Positions 15,339-23,358 of a DNA stretch of 26,849 nucleotides are shown here, in pieces. The notes under the pieces were generated by a model. That model saw only the letters and a list, made by a program, of their open reading frames with translations, was not told the DNA's origin and searched no databases. This DNA comes from JAHCIE01 sp034431435 (GTDB lineage Bacteria > Chloroflexota > Anaerolineae > Epilineales > JAHCIE01). The stretch lies in contig DAOUDG010000107.1 in assembly GCA_034431435.1 (NCBI GenBank), positions 1 to 26,849 of the forward strand. The letters run 5' to 3'. A program made the translations under genes and the position numbers. Each line of letters begins with the position of its first letter. The first letter of the stretch is position 1.

Positions 15339-16366
15339 AGGAAATCATGATAGGCGTACAGGGCGGGTGCGCCGCCCGTGTGCAGAAAGACGACATTATG
15401 CGATGGTTGGAAGTGGCCGGCGCGACTCAGGGCGACAAGTCCGGCCAGGGCTTTGGACGTGTAGACAGGCTCCAGGATCAGACCTTCGGTGCGGGCCGCC
15501 TGCCGTAGGGCGTCCAGGCCAGCCCGCGTCGGCTCGCCGTAGCCCGTCCCTACGAAGTTCGTATGAAACCCCAGGTCGTTGAGGGTCAGCGTGGGGGGCT
15601 GGTCGAGCAGGCGGAGGGTGCGATTGGCCAGGCCGACGATGGACGCCGCGAAGCTTTTCCATAGCCGGCCGACATCGATGGCAATGACGCGCGTGGGGCG
15701 GCCGAGAGCGCGGAAGCCGGCCAGGAGTCCGGCCGCCGTCGTCCCAGTTCCGGCGGCGGTAACGACATAATCTAAGGAAATGTGGAGGGCATCGGCCTGG
15801 GAGGCGAGTTCAGCCGCGGCGGTGGCGTAGCCCAACGCGCCCAGGGGGCTGAAGCTCCCGACAGGGATAACATAACGGTGGCGACCCGTGAGCGGGGGGT
15901 AGGTAGTGGCGAGCATAGCCATGAGTCGAATGGACGCCTCAATGGTACGAGCGGGATCGGGTTTGCCGAGCCAGCCCAAGTATAGCACACGTGCGCCCAA
16001 GACCCGAGTAAGCAGCGCATTGCCCTGGACAGGGCCGCTGGGCGGCGCGTCGAACACGACAAGAATCGGTTCCATACCCAATCGTCGCGCGGCGATGGCG
16101 GTGGCGCGCAGATGGTTCGACTGCTCGCTACCCGCGAAGGTGACGACGCGCCGCGCCCCTCGCGCCTGGGCGTCGGCCATGAGATACTCCAGGGGGCGCG
16201 CCTTGTTGCCGCCGCCTAGCCCGGCCAGGTCGTCGCGCTTCACCCATAGGTGCGGTCCGCCCAGCTCGGCAGCCAGGCGCGGCATCGGGTCCAGGTCGGT
16301 GGGAAGGCCACCCAGGTGTAGGCGCGGGAACCGTTCCAGGTTAGGCAGCGTTGGTGTCGTAGACAT
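15329..16366 (-). CDS. PLP-dependent D-cysteine desulfhydrase / ACC deaminase-family enzyme
   Basis: This 345-residue fold-type II PLP enzyme resembles D-cysteine desulfhydrase (DcyD, D-cysteine to pyruvate, sulfide and ammonia) and 1-aminocyclopropane-1-carboxylate deaminase. Visible are LWVKRDDLAGLGGGNKARPLEY with the Schiff-base lysine K55 and TFAGSEQSNHLRATA, the substrate-carboxylate and active-site Ser/Asn segment. Also visible is VVTAAGTGTTAAGLLAGF, the glycine-rich PLP-phosphate loop. Length matches the family (about 330-350). Which substrate it uses cannot be decided by eye. It is divergent from the LCP gene, with 70 bp between the two starts, and heads a minus-strand group with the ECF sigma factor. 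Shine-Dalgarno is weak. Confidence 0.88.
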   Translation of the reverse strand: MSTTPTLPNLERFPRLHLGGLPTDLDPMPRLAAELGGPHLWVKRDDLAGLGGGNKARPLEYLMADAQARGARRVVTFAGSEQSNHLRATAIAARRLGMEPILVVFDAPPSGPVQGNALLTRVLGARVLYLGWLGKPDPARTIEASIRLMAMLATTYPPLTGRHRYVIPVGSFSPLGALGYATAAAELASQADALHISLDYVVTAAGTGTTAAGLLAGFRALGRPTRVIAIDVGRLWKSFAASIVGLANRTLRLLDQPPTLTLNDLGFHTNFVGTGYGEPTRAGLDALRQAARTEGLILEPVYTSKALAGLVALSRAGHFQPSHNVVFLHTGGAPALYAYHDFLQS

Positions 16367-16382
16367 GCGCGCAACTCAAGAC

Positions 16383-16410
16383 TTGCCGACCGGTCGGTGC
16401 GGGCTATAAT
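16383..16410 (+). promoter_or_regulatory. Promoter of the LCP gene with internal palindromic operator-like site
   Basis: The -10 is a perfect TATAAT (16405-16410); the -35 is TTGCCG (16383-16388, four of six) with 16-bp spacing. A perfect 12-bp palindrome CCGACCGGTCGG (16386-16397) lies between them, overlapping the -35. The -10 region CTATAATAG reads CTATTATAG on the other strand, so it may also serve the divergent PLP-enzyme gene. Confidence 0.65.
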
Positions 16411-16436
16411 AGGGCGTCGTGTTCATGGGAGGCTGT

Positions 16437-17891
16437 GTGGAAAACGCTGTGCCAAAATCCGAATCGGACCCAGAAGCGCGCCTCGACGCGCCGCCGGCAG
16501 AGGACCAGCCGTCGCTGGCCGAAGGTCCCTCCGCGACGGCCGCGGAGGATGCTGACTTGCCCGCGCCGCTGGCCGAGGATGTGGCTCCAGCGGCTACTGA
16601 CGCTGCGCCGACCACCACCCAGGCCATCGAGCCGCCGGTTACGCCCCTGGCCGAGGATGTGGCTCCAGCGGCTGCTGACGCTGCGCCGACCACCACCCAG
16701 GCTATCGAGCCGCCAGTTACGCCGCTGGCCGTGCCGCCCATCGTGGCGGCGGCCGCGCCCCCGGTCGCGCCGCCCGATGTCCCCCCTGTGCCCGCAACAC
16801 CGTCGCCGGGTCGCCCCGGCTGGGTCACGCCGCTTCTGGCGGTCCTGTTCGGCCTGTTCGTACTGGGGGGCCTCTATTTTGGCTACCTGTTCTACCAGAC
16901 CGTGCGCGATGTGACCGCCTACTACAGTCTCCCCGAGCCGGTGATTGTGCCGACGCGGCCAGCGCCGTCTGGCGTTGCACGGGCGGCGGTTCCGACGCCG
17001 ACTCCGCCACCGCCTCCGACCGTCGCTCCCCCATCGTCGGCCAGCGGGCCGGTCTGGAATCGCAAGGGTCGTGTCAACATCCTGCTCATGGGGACCGACG
17101 ATGGGCGCACGTGTGACAGCGGCGTGCCCCGCACCGATACCCTGATTCTGGTCAGCGTGGACACCGAGGCGAAGAAGGCGTTCATGGTGTCCATCCCGCG
17201 CGACCTGTGGGTCGAGATTCCCGGTCGCGGTATCAACGGTATCCCTACCGAGCAGCGCATCAATACCGCCTACACGTTTGGCGAGATCAATCGGTTCCCC
17301 GGCGGCGGGGTGAAGCTGGTGCGGGATACTATAGAAAAGAACTTCGGCCAACCCATCCACTACTATGCCATGGTGAACTTCGACGGTCTGCGGGAAATCG
17401 TAGATCTGCTAGGTGGTGTGGACGTTGAGGTCAAGGAGCGGCTGTACGACAACGAGTATCCCACGGACGATTGCCGCGTGCGGACTATCGACTTCAAGCC
17501 TGGCACATATCGCATGAGCGGCGAGGATGCCCTGGCGTACGCGCGCTCGCGGCACACGACCAGTGACTTCGACCGAGGCTCTCGCCAGCAGCAGGTGTTA
17601 CTGGCGATCCGCCGCCGCGCCTTGCAGCCGGACGTGCTACCCAAGCTGCCCGCCCTGACCTCGCAGATACGCGGCCTGGTCAAGACGGATATGTCCCTCC
17701 TTGAGATGCTGGCGCTGGCGAATGTCGCCAAAGATATCGACGCGGCCAGCATTGAGCGACGCGCCATCGACGTGGACATGATCTATCCCTGGGTGCGGCC
17801 CGATGGGGCGCAGGTGCTCCTGCCCGACCGGGCTAAGATCCGCCTCCTGTTCGACGAGGTATTCAAGAGCCAGCCCGCGTCAAGCAACTGA
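16437..17891 (+). CDS. LCP (LytR-CpsA-Psr) family cell-wall ligase-type protein
   Basis: This protein of about 484 residues belongs to the LCP family, membrane proteins that transfer polyprenyl-pyrophosphate-linked glycopolymers onto peptidoglycan or other acceptors. The cytoplasmic N-terminus (1-128) is Pro/Ala-rich and contains two near-identical 26-residue repeats; one transmembrane helix (131-153) follows, then a Pro linker and the LCP domain (about 212-400). Key features are VNILLMGTDD, PRTDTLILVSVD (R232, D234), VSIPRDLWVEIPG (R255) and ALAYARSRHTTSDFDRGSRQQ. Start choice is open: GTG 16437 has GGGAGG 4 nt upstream; ATG 16425 would be almost leaderless from the promoter; both give the same protein apart from four residues. 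Possible envelope links to the M23 protein and the ECF system nearby are only suggested by proximity. Confidence 0.92.
   Translation: MENAVPKSESDPEARLDAPPAEDQPSLAEGPSATAAEDADLPAPLAEDVAPAATDAAPTTTQAIEPPVTPLAEDVAPAAADAAPTTTQAIEPPVTPLAVPPIVAAAAPPVAPPDVPPVPATPSPGRPGWVTPLLAVLFGLFVLGGLYFGYLFYQTVRDVTAYYSLPEPVIVPTRPAPSGVARAAVPTPTPPPPPTVAPPSSASGPVWNRKGRVNILLMGTDDGRTCDSGVPRTDTLILVSVDTEAKKAFMVSIPRDLWVEIPGRGINGIPTEQRINTAYTFGEINRFPGGGVKLVRDTIEKNFGQPIHYYAMVNFDGLREIVDLLGGVDVEVKERLYDNEYPTDDCRVRTIDFKPGTYRMSGEDALAYARSRHTTSDFDRGSRQQQVLLAIRRRALQPDVLPKLPALTSQIRGLVKTDMSLLEMLALANVAKDIDAASIERRAIDVDMIYPWVRPDGAQVLLPDRAKIRLLFDEVFKSQPASSN
16566..16721 (+). repeat. 78-bp tandem duplication inside the LCP gene
   Basis: Bases 16566-16643 and 16644-16721 are two direct copies of a 78-bp (26-codon) unit differing at four positions, three of them silent and one changing Thr to Ala. 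A truncated third start (CCGCTGGCCG) follows at 16722. Each unit encodes PLAEDVAPAA and then TTTQAIEPPVT in the cytoplasmic tail. Confidence 0.95.
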
Positions 17892-17917
17892 CGGCGGACG
17901 ACGACAGACGAAGGACC

Positions 17918-17963
17918 AACGACCACGGACCAATGGGGGACCCTCCATTGGTCCGTGGTCGTT
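17918..17963. terminator. 19-bp palindromic bidirectional terminator of GGTCGTC-family repeat
   Basis: AACGACCACGGACCAATGG (17918-17936) and its exact reverse complement (17945-17963) form a 19-bp perfect stem with an 8-nt loop. It lies between the convergent LCP and ThuA-like genes, 26 bp and 77 bp from their stops. Its ACGACCACGGACC composition is the same family as the sequence found in the sucA/sucB linkers. Confidence 0.8.
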
Positions 17964-18040
17964 TGCCTGTGGCGTGCAGGTAGTTGGGCGCGGCGATTGA
18001 CGCCCGCGCGCCGTACAGGCTGTTCAGGCATGGGGATGCC

Positions 18041-18763
<723 letters not shown>

Positions 18764-18884
18764 GACGGAAGTCCTTTCTGGAATGGACGAGCTGGGTAGG
18801 GCGATGACCCTGCCCCCCTGCTGGCAGGTAGCCCTGGCAGGCAGCGCGCGCAGCTAACAATCGCTACCTGCTGACGCGCCGGGC

Positions 18885-18890
18885 ATTATA
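18885..18890 (-). promoter_or_regulatory. Possible -10 box of the ThuA-like gene
   Basis: The minus strand reads TATAAT exactly here, about 120 nt before the ThuA-like start. No good -35 is visible 16-18 bp upstream. The leader contains repeated CCTGCCAG-type words that could fold, but I see no known riboswitch. Confidence 0.4.
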
Positions 18891-18937
18891 GCACCTGCCC
18901 CTTGAAGGCGCGAGTCATGACGCCACAAATGTTGGCC

Positions 18938-18966
18938 TAGACAGTCGCGGGACGGTCAGGTATAAT
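18938..18966 (+). promoter_or_regulatory. Promoter of the LPPTG protein gene with flanking inverted repeat
   Basis: TAGACA (18938-18943, five of six to consensus) and a perfect TATAAT (18961-18966) are 17 bp apart. The -10 is embraced by GGTCAGG (18954-18960) and CCTGACC (18975-18981), an inverted repeat that could bind a regulator. The predicted start near 18973 leaves a leader of about 48 nt. Confidence 0.7.
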
Positions 18967-19020
18967 CGGCACAACCTGACCTGTACTCATGATGGCTCCA
19001 GCATCGAGGGGATTCCTGCC

Positions 19021-19860
19021 ATGTCATGTTCACTCGCTTGGGTGTACGGGCGTCGAAGGCTGGCCGCGACAGTCGGCGGCCTACTCTTGCTCGCGTTGGC
19101 GGCGTTTACGTCGGTTGTGCAGGCGCAAGGGCCGGCCGATGTACCTCCACTTACCCTGGATGCCGGTCAAAGCCAGACCGTGTCCATTCGTGCCTTCTGC
19201 CTCGAATACAACAAGCTCTTTCCCCGTGTCTTTCCCCCGATTGGGGGGCAGGCATCGCCTCGGCAGACGGATATTCTGCGCTACTCGCTGAGTCGTGGCT
19301 ATCCTGCTACCGCCCCCTATCAGGTTCAGCTGGCGCTGTGGTACGACGCGACGGGGCGTTGGGTGAACAACCCGCACGTCATTGGGTCGGAGATTATCGC
19401 CAATGCCAACCAGGCTCCGCCCGCGCCCGGCGGGCTGACGCTGCTGGATGCCATGCGGGCGGGTGTAGTGACGGTCAGCTACTCGGACTGGCGGCCCATC
19501 ACAGCCGGGCTGCCCGATTCCAACCCGCCGTGGCTCGGCGCTGGCAACATCACCATCACCAATACGACGGGCGCGCCCGTTACCATGTGGCTGTCCCAGG
19601 GCCTGCGACTCAATGCGCCGCCCGCCAATCAGGATATGATTGTCTACTTCCCCAGCCCCACGCCGACCGTCACGGGGACACCGACCCGCCCGCCGACGGC
19701 CACGCCGCCCCCTACGCAGACACCCACTCCGCCGCTGCCGCCGACGGGATCGGATGATCCCCAGGATAGGGCGGCCCTGCTAATTCTGCTCGGCGCTATC
19801 GGAATCGCAGTGGCCCTCGGCCTGGACATCGTACGCCGTCGCCGCGAAGTGGGCCTCTAG
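19021..19860 (+). CDS. Secreted protein with LPPTG cell-wall sorting signal
   Basis: I do not recognise the central domain of this 279-residue protein. A signal peptide is clear: basic GRRRL, then a hydrophobic core TVGGLLLLALAAF, and a likely cut after VVQA (35). The middle (36-205) is beta-rich with single Trp and Tyr residues, e.g. QLALWYDATGRWVNN, and TITNTTGAPVTMWLSQG. A Pro/Thr stalk (about 210-238) leads to LPPTG (239-243), a hydrophobic helix (about 252-270) and a terminal RRRRE cluster. That order (LPXTG, helix, basic tail) is the sortase substrate arrangement, so I infer covalent or membrane surface display. No sortase gene is in the window. ATG 19021 is preceded by GAGGGGA. A second open frame overlapping from 19026 lacks these features. 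The phytase-like gene follows after a short gap. Confidence 0.8.
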   Translation: MSCSLAWVYGRRRLAATVGGLLLLALAAFTSVVQAQGPADVPPLTLDAGQSQTVSIRAFCLEYNKLFPRVFPPIGGQASPRQTDILRYSLSRGYPATAPYQVQLALWYDATGRWVNNPHVIGSEIIANANQAPPAPGGLTLLDAMRAGVVTVSYSDWRPITAGLPDSNPPWLGAGNITITNTTGAPVTMWLSQGLRLNAPPANQDMIVYFPSPTPTVTGTPTRPPTATPPPTQTPTPPLPPTGSDDPQDRAALLILLGAIGIAVALGLDIVRRRREVGL

Positions 19861-19892
19861 CAGGCTGTCGCCGGGTGAACTGCGGAGGGGAT

Positions 19893-20834
19893 ATGGCGCA
19901 GGTTCCCTGGAGTGTCGACAATCAAGAGTGGGGCGCTCTGTCGGGCCTGGTCGCCGATCCGAGCGATGCCCTGGCGCTGTACGCCGTGCCGGACGATGCC
20001 TACGCCTCGCGGGTGATACGCATCCGCATCTCGCCGGAGGGCGTGCCGCTGGAATCCGTCGTCGTGGCCGACATTACCCACGAGGGCCGCCAGGCCTACT
20101 ACGACCTGGAAGGCATCACCCATGACACGTCGGTGCAGGCCCCGACCGAGCCGGGCTTCTGGCTGGCGTCCGAAGGCAACGGACGCTTCGACCACGACGA
20201 TTATCTGCCCAATATGCTCGTCCAGATCGATGGGCGCGGCCGCGTGCTCCAGGAGGTGCGGCTGCCCGAAGAGGTCGACTCGCCGCTCGGCGGCCTGGTC
20301 AGCAAGTATGGGTTGGAGGGCGTCACTGTTTCCAGCGATGGCCGCTATGTCCTGGCCGCCATCCAGGGGGCGTTTCGCGATGACAGTGATGCCCAGGGGC
20401 ACTTCACCCGCATCGCGCGCTATGACCTGACCCAACGCGCCTGGGAGTTCTTTCTCTATCCACTGGATGTGGGTCGCAAGGAGGGGACTTTTGTCGGCCT
20501 GTCGGAGCTGATCAACCTGGGTGGCGATCGCTTCGCCGTCATCGAGCGCGACAATGAGGAGGGCAAGCGGGCGCGCATCAAGCGAGTCTACATGTTTCGC
20601 CTGGATGGAGTTGTGCCCTTCGCGGGCATCGTCAAGAAGCGCAGCGACTTGACGGGTCGCATCATCGCCAAGACACTGCTGGCTGACACGCTGGGTCTGG
20701 GCGATTTTCCAAAGATTGAGGGGCTGGCGCTGACGGCGGACGGCGCGCTGTGGGCTGGACCCGATAACGACGGTCGTGCCGACGGACAGCCTTTCGTGCG
20801 CGTTCTTGACCGGGTCCCGCCCGCTGACCACTGA
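19893..20834 (+). CDS. Esterase-like/phytase-like beta-propeller domain protein, probably N-terminally short
   Basis: This protein of about 313 residues matches the pattern of the 'esterase-like activity of phytase' family. It shows WGALSGLVADPSDALALYAV at the start, DLEGITHD, GLEGVTVSSDGRYVLAAIQG, GTFVGLSELINLGGDRFAVIERDN, and FPKIEGLALTADGALWAGPDNDG. The spaced acidic EGI/EGV/EGL motifs probably bind metal in the propeller. Relatives are usually exported, but here the domain begins within about 15 residues of the start and no signal peptide is present, so the N-terminus may have been lost or the protein is cytoplasmic. ATG 19893 has GGAGGGG directly upstream; GTG 19875 is an alternative. 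It lies 32 bp after the LPPTG gene and is probably cotranscribed with it. Confidence 0.75.
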   Translation: MAQVPWSVDNQEWGALSGLVADPSDALALYAVPDDAYASRVIRIRISPEGVPLESVVVADITHEGRQAYYDLEGITHDTSVQAPTEPGFWLASEGNGRFDHDDYLPNMLVQIDGRGRVLQEVRLPEEVDSPLGGLVSKYGLEGVTVSSDGRYVLAAIQGAFRDDSDAQGHFTRIARYDLTQRAWEFFLYPLDVGRKEGTFVGLSELINLGGDRFAVIERDNEEGKRARIKRVYMFRLDGVVPFAGIVKKRSDLTGRIIAKTLLADTLGLGDFPKIEGLALTADGALWAGPDNDGRADGQPFVRVLDRVPPADH

Positions 20835-20862
20835 CCGCCAACTACCATTCGCGGCATTCCTT

Positions 20863-22038
20863 CTATGCGGTGGTTGGTGGCTGATGGCCGGCCGGCGCGG
20901 CGCGCGGGCGAACCAGCGCCACGAGCATCAGCCAGCCGGCCAGGGCGACGCCCGCGCCGACGATGAAAGCCTGCGTGATGCCCCAGGTCTGATAGACCCA
21001 GCCGAAGAAGAGCGAGCCGAGGCCGATGCCGAGACTGTCACTCAGCGCACCGTAGAAGCCCTGGCCCGTAGCCCGCCACTGGGCGGGGACCAGCCCATCG
21101 ACGTATGTAATGGCGGCGGCGTAGTAGGCGGTGGCCGCCATGGCGTGCAGGAATTGCAGGGGCAGGATGAGCAGGGGCATGGTGATGACGCTGTACAAGG
21201 CCCAGCGCAGCGGGACAGCCGCCGTGAAGCCGACCAGCACGCGCTTCGCCCCGTACCTGCGGATCAGGCGCGGCGTCAGGGCCATGAGGGGGACCTCCAT
21301 GCCGGCGGCAATGCCCCAGGCCGCCCCGATTACCCAGCCCGGCGCACCGATGTCTTTGAGATACAGGGGCAGGTAGGCGACCGCCAGCGGGTGGGTGAAC
21401 TGGAGCGCCACCATCGCCAGGAGGAAGAGCAGGAAGGGCCGATTGTGGCGCGTCATGGTCCAGCCGTCCCACCAGCGGGCGGCGATGGGGGCGTGGCCGT
21501 CGGGGAGGAGGCGGCTGATGAGGGCAGCGATGAACAGCCCGAGCGCCGAGAGATAGATCGCGCCGACCAGGGCGCGGTCGATTACCAGCCAGCCGATGAG
21601 TAGCGAGGTGATGGCGAAACTGGCCGATCCCCAGGCGCGAATCTGGGGGTAACGCTCGCGGTGCGGGGCGAGGGCTTCGAGAGTGATGGCATTGGCGATG
21701 GGCAGGCTCGGCGTGCGAAACAGGGTCAACGCCATCAACACCAGCGTGACGGCCACGAAACCCTGGGCGAGGGGCAGGACGAGGCTAATCGCGCCAGAGA
21801 TGACGAGTACCAGCATCAGCAGGCGTCGTCGTATGGCGAAGGCGTCGGCGGTGACCCCCCACCACGGTTGCGCCAGCAGCGAGACGATGGGCGTCAGGCC
21901 AAAGATGAGGCCGATCTGAACACCGTCGAAGCCTTGCGCCTGGAGGTAGAGAGACAGGAAGGGGGCAATCGCGCCAATAGCGAAGTAGTAGGCAATGAAG
22001 AACCGGATGAAGGGACGGAGGCTGGTCTTGGAGGTCAT
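20863..22038 (-). CDS. MFS transporter (MFS_1-like/LacY-HcaT type)
   Basis: This 391-residue membrane protein has about 12 hydrophobic segments in two halves separated by a hydrophilic stretch near 185-205 (RLLPDGHAPIAARWWDGW), the typical major facilitator layout. The first half has FIAYYFAIGAIAPFLSLYLQ and the loop GVTADAFAIRRRLL; RIRRYG-like RLIRRYGAKR recurs in the second half. The pattern resembles the 3-phenylpropionate/nucleoside-symporter branch (proton-coupled import), but substrate is not predictable. ATG 22038 is chosen as the first Met before the first helix; an upstream in-frame extension to 22134 would add 32 basic/hydrophobic residues that run through the promoter of the divergent ABC operon. 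It is convergent with the phytase-like gene, 28 bp apart. Confidence 0.88.
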   Translation of the reverse strand: MTSKTSLRPFIRFFIAYYFAIGAIAPFLSLYLQAQGFDGVQIGLIFGLTPIVSLLAQPWWGVTADAFAIRRRLLMLVLVISGAISLVLPLAQGFVAVTLVLMALTLFRTPSLPIANAITLEALAPHRERYPQIRAWGSASFAITSLLIGWLVIDRALVGAIYLSALGLFIAALISRLLPDGHAPIAARWWDGWTMTRHNRPFLLFLLAMVALQFTHPLAVAYLPLYLKDIGAPGWVIGAAWGIAAGMEVPLMALTPRLIRRYGAKRVLVGFTAAVPLRWALYSVITMPLLILPLQFLHAMAATAYYAAAITYVDGLVPAQWRATGQGFYGALSDSLGIGLGSLFFGWVYQTWGITQAFIVGAGVALAGWLMLVALVRPRAAPAGHQPPTTA

Positions 22039-22117
22039 GGGGGTACGCCTTGGGGCAGGATAGCCGGGTAATACCACGAAAACGGCACGCCGCCAAATCC
22101 GAAGGGCGAAAGTGCGT

Positions 22118-22145
22118 TTGACACGGTTTTTCATTCGTGTATAAT
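22118..22145 (+). promoter_or_regulatory. Consensus sigma-70 promoter of the ABC transporter operon
   Basis: TTGACA (22118-22123) and TATAAT (22140-22145) are both perfect with 16-bp spacing. The expected start is near 22152, leaving a leader of about 120 nt before the first permease gene. I see no clear known riboswitch in the leader. Confidence 0.88.
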
Positions 22146-22273
22146 CCCGCCTAACCGTAGAGGCCATTGCGACCGGAAGCAGGCTGGGGTCATGCTGCTT
22201 TGCTTGCTCGTCTATGGCTCCAGCGGGTACGTGTCGCACGCGATAGTGGCTCACCGTGATGTGAGGAGGCATT

Positions 22274-23356
22274 GTGGCTTCAGTAGCGACTCCCCAGACC
22301 GGATCGCGCGGCAACATGAGTCTGGGCCAGGGGTTGCGCAGGTTGTGGGACAGCTATCTGTTCCGGCGCATTCTCAAGGCCATATTTACAATCTGGTTTG
22401 TGACGACCCTCCTCTTTTTCCTGGTTCGGCTGATGCCGTCGAACCCACTGGAGATCTACGTCCAGGAGTTGATCTCCCAGTACGGCATACCCTACCAGGA
22501 CGCGATGAGCCAGGCGGCGGCGCTGTTCGCCATCGACCTGACCGCCCCTCTGTGGAAGCAATATCTAACCTACCTGAGCGGTGTCATGCACGGCGACCTC
22601 GGAATGTCGCTGCGCAGCCCGGGCACGCCGGTGACGTCAATCATTGCGCAGTTCCTACCCTGGACGCTATTCAGCGTGGGCACGGCGCTTCTGATCAGCG
22701 TCACGATCGGCATTCTGCTCGGTATTTTGATGGCCTACCGTCGTGATACCTGGACCGACAATGGGCTGTCGGTTTTCGCCTCAGCCACCACGAGTATCCC
22801 TAACTACATCGTCGGCATTCTGATCATCGTCTTCGTCGCAGTTCGCTGGAATTGGGTGAACTTCGCTGCCATCCGCGGCTCGCTGTCGCCGGGTGTCGCG
22901 GTGGGGTTCAATACAACCTTTTTCCAGGACGCGCTGTATCACGCTGCGCTGCCCATTGCGACCTACGTCATTACGACGGTGGGGTTCTGGATGCTGAGCA
23001 TGCGCAACAGCACCCTGGCGACGCTGGGTGAGGACTATGTCACGGTGGCCCGTGCGCGGGGCCTGTCCGACAACCGCATCGCCCTTCACTACGTCGGGCG
23101 CAATGCCTCGCTGCCACTGGTGACGGCCTTTGCGCTGGCCGTGGCGTCCATCGTCGGTGGTGCAGCGGTAATCGAGGAACTGTTCCGCTATCAGGGTATC
23201 GGGTCGGTGCTGGTGCAGTCGGTCTTCCAGCGCGACTACCCCGTGATGCAGGGCGTGTTCCTCGTGTTTACGGTGGCGGTGGTGATGGCGAACCTGATCA
23301 CCGACCTGAGCTATGGCCTGCTCGACCCGCGCATCCGCATCAGCGGGGGAGAATAA
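22274..23356 (+). CDS. dppB: Peptide/nickel-type ABC transporter permease (DppB type)
   Basis: This 360-residue inner-membrane permease is the first gene of the operon. It has an N-terminal helix (about 35-52, in AIFTIWFVTTLLFFLVRLMPSNP, the DppB/OppB start), a large external loop (55-110) and five further helices. The binding-protein-dependent transport signature (EAA loop) reads GEDYVTVARARGLSDNRIALHY, and the C-terminus DLSYGLLDPRIR is typical. It pairs with the next gene to form the channel for oligopeptides, dipeptides, nickel or related solutes. GTG 22274 follows GAGGAGG by 4 nt. The gene symbol denotes family type only; the substrate is unknown. Confidence 0.92.
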   Translation: MASVATPQTGSRGNMSLGQGLRRLWDSYLFRRILKAIFTIWFVTTLLFFLVRLMPSNPLEIYVQELISQYGIPYQDAMSQAAALFAIDLTAPLWKQYLTYLSGVMHGDLGMSLRSPGTPVTSIIAQFLPWTLFSVGTALLISVTIGILLGILMAYRRDTWTDNGLSVFASATTSIPNYIVGILIIVFVAVRWNWVNFAAIRGSLSPGVAVGFNTTFFQDALYHAALPIATYVITTVGFWMLSMRNSTLATLGEDYVTVARARGLSDNRIALHYVGRNASLPLVTAFALAVASIVGGAAVIEELFRYQGIGSVLVQSVFQRDYPVMQGVFLVFTVAVVMANLITDLSYGLLDPRIRISGGE

Positions 23357-23358
23357 CC

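Noticed and set aside
16404..17360. 318-codon open frame on the minus strand
   Set aside because: Arg/Gly-rich shadow of the LCP gene; it would cover the LCP promoter and has no recognisable domain.
19026..19757. 243-codon plus-strand frame overlapping the LPPTG gene
   Set aside because: It lacks the signal peptide, stalk and anchor found in the 19021 frame, and is low complexity.
20776..21603. 275-codon plus-strand open frame
   Set aside because: Gln/Gly/Arg-rich frame antisense to the MFS transporter, which has clear membrane helices; no domain visible.
22192..22746. Plus-strand open frame overlapping the start of dppB
   Set aside because: It is out of frame with dppB and antisense to nothing useful; dppB has the strong Shine-Dalgarno and permease motifs.
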